From Betaproteobacteria bacterium UBA3031 (GTDB lineage Bacteria > Pseudomonadota > Gammaproteobacteria > Burkholderiales > Eutrophovitaceae), in the NCBI GenBank assembly GCA_002367635.1, contig DFDI01000002.1, positions 46,756-53,631 of the forward strand: DNA of 6,876 nucleotides. Direction: 5' to 3'. The notes below the pieces were generated by a model. It ran no database searches and was not told the origin of the DNA. It saw only the letters and a program-made list of their open reading frames with translations. Of this stretch, positions 1 to 6,783 are shown one piece after another (within the stretch, counting starts at the first letter, position 1; each line of letters starts with the position of its first letter). Made by a program: the position numbers and the translations under genes.

Positions 1-13
1 GACAGCTGAAGAT

Positions 14-51
14 ATCGTTTAGGTCCGATCAGTGGGAACTTCCTAAACGAT
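14..51. repeat. Perfect 10-bp inverted repeat upstream of smg
   Basis: The arms ATCGTTTAGG (14-23) and CCTAAACGAT (42-51) are perfect reverse complements around an 18-base loop. Inside the loop, TCC (24-26) can also pair with GGA (35-37). No T-run follows on either strand, so it is a poor intrinsic terminator by itself. It could be an operator, a leader structure for smg, or chance within the 3' end of an upstream gene: one frame is open from the window edge to a TAA at 60-62, but its 19 codons do not resemble a tail I recognise. dprA is the usual upstream neighbour of smg, but it cannot be confirmed here. Confidence 0.5.
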
Positions 52-70
52 CCAACAACTAAGGATTCAT

Positions 71-529
71 ATGTTCGACATACTATTTTATCTCGTCGAG
101 AACTTTTTCCCGCACGGCACGCTTCCAGATAACGCAACAATCTCACGAAAACTGTCTGATGCTGGTTTCGATGATGAAGACATCTCCGAAGTTCTAGGGT
201 GGCTGCGTGGGTTTAGCTCTTCTGAGGATCCTAACGCCTATCGAGGAGACCTAGAAAAAATTGACGGATTTCGGGTCTTTTCCCCCGAGGAAATTCACGG
301 GCTTTCAACAAAAGCACGTGGATTCTTAACGTTTTTAGTCGAATCCCACCTAATCACGGCAAGTCAGCGAGAAATAATCATTGAGCGGGTCATTGCCCTA
401 TCTGAGGCCCAAGTTGGGGTCGATGAAATCAAGCTGATCGTACTGCTCGCTTTGTGGCACCAGCAAGAATCCGTAGACGGGATGATGCTGGAAATATTGG
501 CCTCTCAGGACGAGTCCACCCTGCAATAA
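71..529 (+). CDS. smg: Smg family protein (DUF494)
   Basis: This is a 152-residue protein of the Smg/DUF494 family, close to the 157 residues of E. coli Smg. The recognisable features are the start MFDILFYLVENFF, the segment LSDAGFDDEDISEVLGWL (about residues 28-45), an FSPEEIHGLSTKARGFLTFL stretch in the middle and a helical, acidic C-terminus. There is no signal peptide or membrane segment, so it should be cytoplasmic. The molecular function of the family is not established; its members are found beside dprA and topA in many proteobacteria, and that context is kept here. The ATG is supported by AAGGA at 61-65 with a 5-base spacer. It could be co-transcribed with topA, although topA also has its own promoter candidate in the 65-bp gap. 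Confidence 0.93.
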   Translation: MFDILFYLVENFFPHGTLPDNATISRKLSDAGFDDEDISEVLGWLRGFSSSEDPNAYRGDLEKIDGFRVFSPEEIHGLSTKARGFLTFLVESHLITASQREIIIERVIALSEAQVGVDEIKLIVLLALWHQQESVDGMMLEILASQDESTLQ

Positions 530-540
530 ATGCTATCAAG

Positions 541-569
541 TTGGCGTAAACCGTTAACTCTTGTATGAT
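541..569 (+). promoter_or_regulatory. Sigma70-type promoter for topA
   Basis: A -35 element TTGGCG (541-546, 4 of 6 to TTGACA) and a -10 element TATGAT (564-569, 5 of 6 to TATAAT) are separated by an optimal 17-base spacer. Transcription would start near 576, giving a leader of about 19 bases before the topA ATG at 595. The leader has only a weak Shine-Dalgarno candidate (GGTA, 587-590), so topA translation may start inefficiently. In E. coli, topA promoters respond to supercoiling; whether this one does cannot be read from the sequence. Confidence 0.65.
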
Positions 570-594
570 CCTGCCAAAATCTCATCGGTAAATC

Positions 595-3216
595 ATGGCT
601 CAAAATCTCCTAATAGTCGAATCTCCGTCGAAAGCAAGCACCCTCAAAAAATATCTGGGAGCCACGTTCGACATCCTCGCGTCTTATGGTCACGTCAGAG
701 ACCTTCGGGCCAAAGAAGGAGCCGTCAACACGGATAACGGCGTCACGCTTGATTACGAGCTAGTCGCTCGAAACAAAAAACACGTCGATGCAATCACGAC
801 GGCCGTTAAACAGGCTGATACCATTTTTCTAGCGACCGATCCGGATAGAGAGGGAGAGGCGATAGCTTGGCATCTTGCGGAAATACTTCACAGCAAGAAA
901 CTACTAAAAGGCAAGACTCTTAAACGGGTAGTCTTCTATGAGATAACAGAATCTGCCGTACAAGAGGCCATCACCAAGCCCCGAGATATTGCGATGCCGT
1001 TAGTCAATGCGCAACAAGCCCGACGGGCGCTAGACCATCTAGTCGGATTTAATTTATCTCCAATTTTATGGCGAAAAATCGCGAGAAACTTGTCCGCCGG
1101 CCGGGTGCAAAGCCCCGCTCTTCGCCTAATTGTTGAGCGAGAACAAGAAATAGAACAATTCGATAATGAAGAATATTGGTCTATCCACCTCAAAACTGCC
1201 AAGGGAAAACAATCCTTTGAAGCAAAACTAGCAAGCTTTAAAGATACGAAGGTCGAACAGTTTTCGTTCAGGACGGAAAAAGAACAGCTGGCGGTAATCG
1301 AAGAAATAAGAAACAATTCAAACGGTATATTAACGGTTTCAAGAATTTCTCGTAAACCTCGGTCACGATCCCCTGCTGCCCCCTTCACAACATCAACACT
1401 ACAACAAGAAGCCGTTCGGAAACTCGGACTAACGGCCAGATCCACCATGAGTGCCGCGCAGCAGCTCTACGAAGGTATCGGTATCGGCGGATCCATTGAA
1501 GGCCTAATCACCTATATGCGTACAGACTCAATGGCGCTATCGGGCGAGGCGATCAATGACATCAGAAAATACGTCGCTACAAATTTTTCGGCCGATTACC
1601 TTCCGGCGAAGCCTGTTGTCTATAAGACAAAATCAAAGAACGCTCAAGAAGCTCATGAGGCAATACGTCCTACATCAATCAGTCGCACACCAGAATCCAT
1701 AAAGCCATTTCTTCGGCCCGATCAAGCCGCCCTTTATGAAATGATTTGGAAACGAACCGTCGCATCACAAATGGCGGCGGCTAAATTTGACACAACAAGC
1801 GTTGACTTAGAAGCAAAGCCAACCGGAACCCTATTCCGTGCAAATGGGCAAATATTGGTTTTTCCCGGATTTATGTCGGTTTATCTTGAGGGCGCCGACG
1901 ACGCTGTGGTTGAAAACGAATCTAAGCTCCCGGAGCTTTCCGAAAAGGATCAGCTATCAATAGAAGATATTTTTGGCGAACAACACTTTACACAACCGCC
2001 GCCACGTTATTCTGAAGCCAGCATAGTCAAAACTCTGGAAGAATATGGTATTGGCCGGCCATCAACTTATGCGAACATCATCTCGACCCTTGTGGAGAGA
2101 GGTTATGCTCTTTTAGACAAAAAACGATTTATCCCCACAGATGTTGGGCGGATTGTTAATAATTTTTTAACCACTCATTTTGATACTTATTTAGATTATA
2201 GTTTTACCGCTAATCTAGAAGCCGAATTAGATGAGATATCTAACGGAAAACTTGATTGGGTCAAAGTCATAGGCAAGTTTTGGAAATCTTTCTCCGAACA
2301 GCTTGAAATGAAGTCCGGAGCAAGCAGAGGTATTCCGCTGCCCGGGGCTGAAAGTCCGATTCGCGCCTGGAAAGAATTTTCAAGACAAATTACAACGACG
2401 GACTGGGTCGAACATAAAAAACCTGAAGACTGCCCAAAATGCTCTAGCCCTGTTCTTCTTCAAAACAGCTCGAGAGGACTCTTTGTCGGTTGTAGCGGTT
2501 ATCCAAAATGTGACTTCACGGAACCATTCGGCACTGGACCGATTCAAAAAGAGCCTCTTTTACTTGGCCAAGACCCAGACTCTTCAAATTCTATTTTCTT
2601 GCTGAGCGGACCTTACGGACCATACGTACAAATTGGAGAAACCCCTCCTCAGGGATCGAAGGAAAAGAAACCTAAGCGTGGCGCTTGGCCAAAAGATGCT
2701 CCCTTTCCTTTTGAGGCAAGCGAAGAGGCTTTTGCAACGGCGCTCAAGGCACTAAGCTTGCCACGAACTATTGGCCTGCATCCCGAAACCCAGAAACCTG
2801 TGGAGGCAAATATCGGGCGATTCGGGCCTTATCTAAAACACGATGGCGGCTTTAAATCGATACCCAAGACTGATAGTGTTTACGATGTTGACTTAAATAG
2901 AGCGGTCGAACTTCTCGCTCAAAAAGGAACATCTAGTGGAAGAGCGTTGGGTGACCACCCCGCCGACAAAAAACCTATCTCCGTTAGAAGTGGTCGTTAT
3001 GGGCCATACGTCAAATATGGTTCTGTCAATGCGACTATTCCAAAAGACCTAGACCCGGATACCATTACGCTTGATGAAGCAGTTATATTAATCAACCAGA
3101 AACTGGAAAAAACGCCTCAAAAACCGACGAAGAAACCAGCAGCGAAGAAACCAGCAGCGAAGAAACCAGCAGCGAAGAAACCAGCAGCGAAGAAACCAGC
3201 AGCGAAGAAAATCTAA
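595..3216 (+). CDS. topA: DNA topoisomerase I (type IA)
   Basis: This cytoplasmic enzyme relaxes negatively supercoiled DNA by passing strands through a transient single-strand break, counteracting gyrase. It has 873 residues (E. coli TopA: 865). The TOPRIM domain opens with NLLIVESPSKA (catalytic E9) and carries TDPDREGE with the metal ligands D82, D84 and E86. The active-site motif GLITYMRTDS places the nucleophile at Y307 and its partner at R309. NLSAGRVQSPALRLI (165-179) and EEYGIGRPSTYANII (482-496) are further type IA signatures. The C-terminal part has a single Cys4 zinc finger (C613, C616, C633, C639), then GPYGPYV-like topoisomerase C-terminal repeats near 672-682, 741-750 and 800-809, and a lysine-rich tail (846-873). 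E. coli TopA has several zinc ribbons instead, so this is the form with one finger plus repeats. All catalytic residues are present. The stop overlaps that of the convergent gyrB. Confidence 0.98.
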   Translation: MAQNLLIVESPSKASTLKKYLGATFDILASYGHVRDLRAKEGAVNTDNGVTLDYELVARNKKHVDAITTAVKQADTIFLATDPDREGEAIAWHLAEILHSKKLLKGKTLKRVVFYEITESAVQEAITKPRDIAMPLVNAQQARRALDHLVGFNLSPILWRKIARNLSAGRVQSPALRLIVEREQEIEQFDNEEYWSIHLKTAKGKQSFEAKLASFKDTKVEQFSFRTEKEQLAVIEEIRNNSNGILTVSRISRKPRSRSPAAPFTTSTLQQEAVRKLGLTARSTMSAAQQLYEGIGIGGSIEGLITYMRTDSMALSGEAINDIRKYVATNFSADYLPAKPVVYKTKSKNAQEAHEAIRPTSISRTPESIKPFLRPDQAALYEMIWKRTVASQMAAAKFDTTSVDLEAKPTGTLFRANGQILVFPGFMSVYLEGADDAVVENESKLPELSEKDQLSIEDIFGEQHFTQPPPRYSEASIVKTLEEYGIGRPSTYANIISTLVERGYALLDKKRFIPTDVGRIVNNFLTTHFDTYLDYSFTANLEAELDEISNGKLDWVKVIGKFWKSFSEQLEMKSGASRGIPLPGAESPIRAWKEFSRQITTTDWVEHKKPEDCPKCSSPVLLQNSSRGLFVGCSGYPKCDFTEPFGTGPIQKEPLLLGQDPDSSNSIFLLSGPYGPYVQIGETPPQGSKEKKPKRGAWPKDAPFPFEASEEAFATALKALSLPRTIGLHPETQKPVEANIGRFGPYLKHDGGFKSIPKTDSVYDVDLNRAVELLAQKGTSSGRALGDHPADKKPISVRSGRYGPYVKYGSVNATIPKDLDPDTITLDEAVILINQKLEKTPQKPTKKPAAKKPAAKKPAAKKPAAKKPAAKKI
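3130..3210 (+). repeat. 15-bp tandem repeat coding the TopA lysine tail
   Basis: The unit AAGAAACCAGCAGCG is repeated without any mismatch from 3130 to 3204 (five copies), followed by a partial AAGAAA at 3205-3210. It is in frame with topA and encodes KKPAA five times (residues 846-870), then KKI and the stop. Lack of silent variation between units indicates recent expansion or homogenisation, so copy number probably differs between strains. The unit length is a multiple of three, so changes keep the frame. Lysine-rich tails on topoisomerase I bind DNA non-specifically and raise processivity in actinobacteria; the same role here is inference. Confidence 0.97.
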
Positions 3217-3228
3217 ACGTCTAGATTT
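3209..3228. terminator. Inverted repeat across the overlapping topA and gyrB stops
   Basis: The arms AAATCTA (3209-3215) and TAGATTT (3222-3228) are perfect reverse complements with a 6-base loop, and they span both stop codons. Read on the gyrB strand, the 3' arm continues into TCTTC, giving a pyrimidine-rich tract after the stem, so it could act as a weak terminator for gyrB. The stem has only one G-C pair, so it would be unstable as RNA. It is the only terminator-like structure I see at the end of gyrB. Confidence 0.3.
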
Positions 3229-5618
3229 CTAGCGCGCAGGGCATTTGCTTCAATAAATGCCCTTCTTGGCTCAACCAAGTCGCCCATTAGCGTCGTAAAA
3301 ATAGCATCTGCTGCTATAGCATCTTCAACTCTGGTTTTTAGTAAAATTCGAGCTGAAGGATCCATTGTAGTCTCCCATAGCTGATCTGGATTCATTTCCC
3401 CCAGGCCTTTATAACGTTGTACGCCTATATTTCTTTTTGCGTCCTCAAGCAACCAATCTAAAACTTCTTTAAAGCTGTTTGCTATATATTCTCGCTCTTT
3501 TCTTCGGACAATTGTTCCCTCTGTAAAAAGATCTGCAGTTAGTTTTGATGTGGAGATCAGCTGCCGATATTCTCCACTTGAAACAAAGTCTTCATCTATT
3601 AACGTCTCATATTCATTGCCATGAGTAAGGCGGACAATTTTAATGGAGTAATTCGGAATGCTACCCTCTTCTAATATTGAGTTATCAACTAACTCTACAC
3701 GTTGGCCGTGAAGCGACCCGGATATTTTATTTATAGTTTCTGTGGCCTCTTCGGCGCTCCCCAGATGAATTTCTAGACCATTAAGCACCGCATTTAGCAT
3801 TGTTCGATCATATCTGTAGCTCAGTCGATCTACGATCGCTTCTGCCGCGATATAAGATCGAGCGATTTCCGCAATCGCTTCTATAGAAATAGCTTCCCCG
3901 TCTTTGCCGGTAACTTCAGCATCTTTGAGCGCCACTGATAAAGTGTAATCTTTAAGTGCTGGGTCGTCTTTTAAATATTGTTCATTCTTACCTAGTTTTA
4001 CTTTATATAACGGGGGTTGTGCTATATATATGTGGCCACCCTCTACCAATTCCGGCATTTGTCGATAGAAAAAAGTCAGCAGCAGCGTTCTAATGTGTGA
4101 TCCATCAACATCAGCATCGGTCATGATGATGATTCGATGGTATCGAAGCTTACTGGGGTCGTAGTCGTCTTTTCCAATTCCCGTGCCCAAGGCTGTAATT
4201 AATGAAGTTATCTCTGTAGAAGATATTAATTTCTCGAATCTTGCTTTTTCTACATTTAATATTTTTCCTTTGAGCGGTAATATCGCCTGGAATTTGCGAT
4301 CTCTACCCTGTTTCGCTGAGCCGCCAGCCGAATCGCCCTCGACCAAATAAATTTCTGAGAGCGCCGGATCTTTTTCCTGACAATCTGCTAACTTACCAGG
4401 TAACCCGAGGCCATCTAAAATCCCTTTTCTTCGGGTCAATTCACGTGCTTTTCGTGCTGCTTCTCGAGCCCTTGCCGAATCAACAATTTTTCCTACTACG
4501 GTTTTAGCGTCTACTGGATTTTCTAATAACCAATCTGTTAATCCCTGAGAAATTGCTTTCTCCACAACAGGTCTACATTCTGGTGACACCAGTTTGTCTT
4601 TTGTTTGTGATGAGAATTTTGGGTCTGGAATTTTAACAGAGAGCACACAGGTTATGCCCTCTCTCATGTCTTCTCCTGTTGTTTCTACTTTTGCTTTTTT
4701 TGCGAAGTCATTAGCTTCAATATATTGGTTCAGCGTCCTCGTCATTGCCGTTCTCAGGGCGGCTAAATGTGTTCCACCATCTCTTTGTGGAATATTATTA
4801 GTGAAACATAAAACTTGTTCTTGATAGGAATCATTCCATTGAATTGATGCTTCCGCAGTAATACCCTCTGCCTCGAAACTAGTATGAAAAATGTTTTTAT
4901 GTAGAACGGTTTTGTTTTTATTGATGTATTCCACAAAACCACTTACTCCGCCTTCATAACTGAACAGTTCTTTTCTTCCGGTTTTTTCATCATTAAGTTT
5001 AATTTTCACGCCATTATTTAAAAACGAGAGTTCCCGTAATCGTTTGGCTAAAATTTCATAATGAAACTCAACGCTTCCAAAAACCTCAGCACTTGCTAAA
5101 AAATAGATTTTTGTTCCTGTTTTTTGACTCGTACCAACTTGTTTTAAAGGACTATCAGGCGCGCCATCCGAGAAAGACATTTCGTGCTCGAACCCATCTC
5201 GACAGATTGTGAGTGTTAACTTAGATGATAGGGCATTAACGACAGATACGCCTACGCCATGTAGACCACCTGAAATCTTATAAGAATTATTATCGAATTT
5301 TCCGCCCGCGTGAAGAACTGTCATTACAATTTCTGGTGTAGAACGACCCTCTTCATCTTCTGGGTGAACGTCTGTGGGAATCCCACGACCATTGTCTGTG
5401 ACTGAAACACCTCCGTCTGCATGCATCGAGATGTTGATCTCATCGCAATGTCCTGCAAGAGCCTCATCAATGGAGTTATCTACAACCTCAAACACCATGT
5501 GATGTAATCCTGTGCCATCGCTAGTGTCACCAATATACATTCCCGGTCTTTTTCTAACCGCCTCCAGGCCTTTAAGAACTTTAATGCTACCCGCTGAATA
5601 TTCTTCTTGTTCTGCCAT
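3213..5618 (-). CDS. gyrB: DNA gyrase subunit B
   Basis: This is the ATPase subunit of gyrase, which with GyrA (not in this window) introduces negative supercoils using ATP. It has 801 residues, against 804 in E. coli. The GHKL ATPase domain shows the catalytic E44 and N48 in EVVDNSIDEA, D75 in TDNGRGIP, the lid GGLHGVGVSVVNAL (117-130) and the QTK loop with K340. The TOPRIM domain has EGDSAGG (E427) and DADVD (D501, D503, D505). The roughly 165-residue insertion typical of Gram-negative GyrB follows PPLYKVK, and the C-terminus QRYKGLGEMNPDQLWETTMD is intact. The positions matching E. coli D426 and K447 of the quinolone region are wild-type here (D429, K450). The ATG has AGGA (5626-5629) upstream, which overlaps the dnaN stop and suggests translational coupling. 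Its stop overlaps that of topA by 4 bp. Confidence 0.99.
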   Translation of the reverse strand: MAEQEEYSAGSIKVLKGLEAVRKRPGMYIGDTSDGTGLHHMVFEVVDNSIDEALAGHCDEINISMHADGGVSVTDNGRGIPTDVHPEDEEGRSTPEIVMTVLHAGGKFDNNSYKISGGLHGVGVSVVNALSSKLTLTICRDGFEHEMSFSDGAPDSPLKQVGTSQKTGTKIYFLASAEVFGSVEFHYEILAKRLRELSFLNNGVKIKLNDEKTGRKELFSYEGGVSGFVEYINKNKTVLHKNIFHTSFEAEGITAEASIQWNDSYQEQVLCFTNNIPQRDGGTHLAALRTAMTRTLNQYIEANDFAKKAKVETTGEDMREGITCVLSVKIPDPKFSSQTKDKLVSPECRPVVEKAISQGLTDWLLENPVDAKTVVGKIVDSARAREAARKARELTRRKGILDGLGLPGKLADCQEKDPALSEIYLVEGDSAGGSAKQGRDRKFQAILPLKGKILNVEKARFEKLISSTEITSLITALGTGIGKDDYDPSKLRYHRIIIMTDADVDGSHIRTLLLTFFYRQMPELVEGGHIYIAQPPLYKVKLGKNEQYLKDDPALKDYTLSVALKDAEVTGKDGEAISIEAIAEIARSYIAAEAIVDRLSYRYDRTMLNAVLNGLEIHLGSAEEATETINKISGSLHGQRVELVDNSILEEGSIPNYSIKIVRLTHGNEYETLIDEDFVSSGEYRQLISTSKLTADLFTEGTIVRRKEREYIANSFKEVLDWLLEDAKRNIGVQRYKGLGEMNPDQLWETTMDPSARILLKTRVEDAIAADAIFTTLMGDLVEPRRAFIEANALRARNLDV
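3238..3263 (+). terminator. Terminator-like hairpin for topA inside the gyrB 3' end
   Basis: AGGGCATTT (3238-3246) and AAATGCCCT (3255-3263) form a perfect 9-bp stem with an 8-base loop, starting 22 bases after the topA stop. It is followed by TCTT, a short and imperfect T-tract, so as an intrinsic terminator it is weak to moderate. On the other strand the same bases encode the conserved GyrB segment RAFIEANAL, so the structure has to coexist with codon constraint and could be partly incidental. No other terminator candidate for topA was seen nearby. Confidence 0.45.
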
Positions 5619-5625
5619 TCTTTTG

Positions 5626-5629
5626 TCCT
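5626..5629 (-). promoter_or_regulatory. gyrB ribosome binding site overlapping the dnaN stop
   Basis: On the minus strand AGGA lies 7 bases before the gyrB ATG and includes the last two bases of the dnaN stop codon TAG. Ribosomes ending on dnaN are therefore well placed to restart on gyrB. No separate gyrB promoter fits in the 9-bp gap. Confidence 0.75.
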
Positions 5630-6737
5630 AAATCCTCATTGGCATGACTACATATTGAAATGTACTATCTTCTTTTATGGTCATGAGCATGCTGCTGTTA
5701 GAGTCCCCTAAAATACAATTGATATCTTGAACTGCGACGTTACTCAAGCAGTCCAATAAATAATTAACATTAAAACCAATATCTAGGGGCTCACCTTCAT
5801 AACTTACTTCTAACTCTTCTTCAGCTTCCTCTTGCTCGCTATTCGAACAAATTATTTTTAGTAAATTTTTGGTTAATACCCAGCGCACACCTCTAAATTT
5901 CTCGTTGGACAAAATTGAAGCGCGCTGTAGTGCGCCTTGTAGCGTTTCTCTACCTAATATTAATGTATTCGTCAGCTCTGTAGGTATTACTCTTTTATAG
6001 TCTGGGAATTTGCCATCTACCAGTTTGGACACGAGCGTTACATTGCCAAACTTTATGGTTATTTGAGTATCCGTGATTCCTAGCTCTACCGTAGCGTCGC
6101 CATCACCCAAAAGTTTGACCAATTCTAGAACGGTTTTTCTTGGCAGTATGACTTCTCTCGACCCCGCATTTATTTTTAATTGCGTAGCCGCGTGTGACAA
6201 TCGATGGCCATCAGTTGCTACGAGACGCATGGTATCTCCATCCAGCACTAATAAGAGGCCATTTAAATAATATCGAATATCTTGCTGTGCCATAGCAAAC
6301 TGTACTTTTTGCAACATATTTTTCAGTACATTTTGTTCTAAGGTTACTACATCTATTGTCGCATTTTCTTTTGCTGCTATAAGCGGGAAGTCTTTAGAAG
6401 GTAACGTTTGTAAATTAAATTTACTTTTACCGCTCTTAAGAATTGCTCTATTTTCAGACACCTCTAAAGTTATTTTAGTTTTATCAGGTAGCGCTCGTAG
6501 AATATCTAGTGTTTTCCGTGCGGATATAGTAAGTGTCTCGCCAGAATATGTTTGTTCTAACGTGGCGCTTGTCGCGATTTGTATTTCTAAATCGGTAGCT
6601 ATAACCTCTAATGTGTTGCCATTAGCTCTTAAAAAAACGTTGGATAAGATAGGTAGTGTATGGCGACGCTCTACAATGCCTGAAACCATCTGCAGTGGTT
6701 TTAACAATAAATCTTTATCAATATTTAATAGTTTCAT
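5628..6737 (-). CDS. dnaN: DNA polymerase III beta subunit (sliding clamp)
   Basis: This is the ring-shaped clamp that tethers DNA polymerase III and other repair and replication proteins to DNA. It has 369 residues (E. coli: 366) in the three-domain clamp layout. Visible signatures are LQMVSGIVERRHTLPILSNV near the N-terminus, LVATDGHRLS (172-181), DGKFPDYKRVIP (241-252), the acidic EQEEAEEELEV loop (301-311), GFNVNYLLD (321-329) and the C-terminus VVMPMRI. Residues lining the hydrophobic peptide-binding cleft in E. coli have clear counterparts: T175, G177, H178, R179, L180, P245 and M365-R368. The ATG is preceded by AAGG (6744-6747, minus strand) with 6 bases of spacing. It leads a two-gene unit with gyrB; recF is not between them. 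Its first 15 codons are very AT-rich, which matters for the origin-like signal upstream. Confidence 0.99.
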   Translation of the reverse strand: MKLLNIDKDLLLKPLQMVSGIVERRHTLPILSNVFLRANGNTLEVIATDLEIQIATSATLEQTYSGETLTISARKTLDILRALPDKTKITLEVSENRAILKSGKSKFNLQTLPSKDFPLIAAKENATIDVVTLEQNVLKNMLQKVQFAMAQQDIRYYLNGLLLVLDGDTMRLVATDGHRLSHAATQLKINAGSREVILPRKTVLELVKLLGDGDATVELGITDTQITIKFGNVTLVSKLVDGKFPDYKRVIPTELTNTLILGRETLQGALQRASILSNEKFRGVRWVLTKNLLKIICSNSEQEEAEEELEVSYEGEPLDIGFNVNYLLDCLSNVAVQDINCILGDSNSSMLMTIKEDSTFQYVVMPMRI

Positions 6738-6746
6738 ATTAAACCT

Positions 6747-6783
6747 TAGTAGTAATAGTAGAGACGGCCGCAGTTGTTTATAA
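6747..6783 (-). other. Candidate origin unwinding element (DnaA box, GC block, DnaA-trio)
   Basis: Read 5' to 3' on the minus strand, three elements follow each other. First is TTATAAACA (6783-6775), one mismatch from the DnaA box TTATNCACA. After three bases comes the GC block GCGGCCG (6771-6765). After TCT come five in-register triplets, CTACTATTACTACTA (6761-6747). Read 3' to 5', the complementary strand is GAT, GAT, AAT, GAT, GAT, all of which fit the DnaA-trio consensus (G or A, A, T or A). This is the order of the basal unwinding system described at B. subtilis oriC, which also lies just upstream of dnaN. The bases next in line are the dnaN ribosome site and its AT-rich first codons. 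Only one box, itself imperfect, is adjacent, and function is inferred. Confidence 0.5.

Noticed and set aside
3..62. Possible 3' end of an upstream gene (dprA?) ending at TAA 60-62
   Set aside because: The 19-residue tail does not match a DprA end that I recognise, and the other two frames also close nearby, so the true upstream stop cannot be chosen.
936..1448. 170-codon open frame on the minus strand inside topA
   Set aside because: It lies entirely opposite the conserved TopA catalytic core, and its translation shows no recognisable family features. It is a shadow frame.
2129..2145. TTATCCCCACA in topA as a DnaA box
   Set aside because: It has two extra C residues compared with TTATCCACA and lies in coding sequence.
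2155..2220. AT-rich patch within topA as a sign of recombination or transfer
   Set aside because: It encodes normal type IA topoisomerase sequence in frame. Amino-acid content (N, F, L, Y, D) explains most of the AT-richness.
4594..4824. 76-codon open frame on the plus strand inside gyrB
   Set aside because: It is antisense to a conserved part of GyrB, with no ribosome site or family resemblance.
6073..6270. 65-codon plus-strand frame inside dnaN
   Set aside because: It is antisense to the conserved clamp sequence and has no supporting signal.
6562..6783. 73-codon plus-strand frame across the dnaN start and leader
   Set aside because: Most of it is antisense to dnaN, and the rest is the origin-like AT-rich leader. 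The translation is not protein-like.
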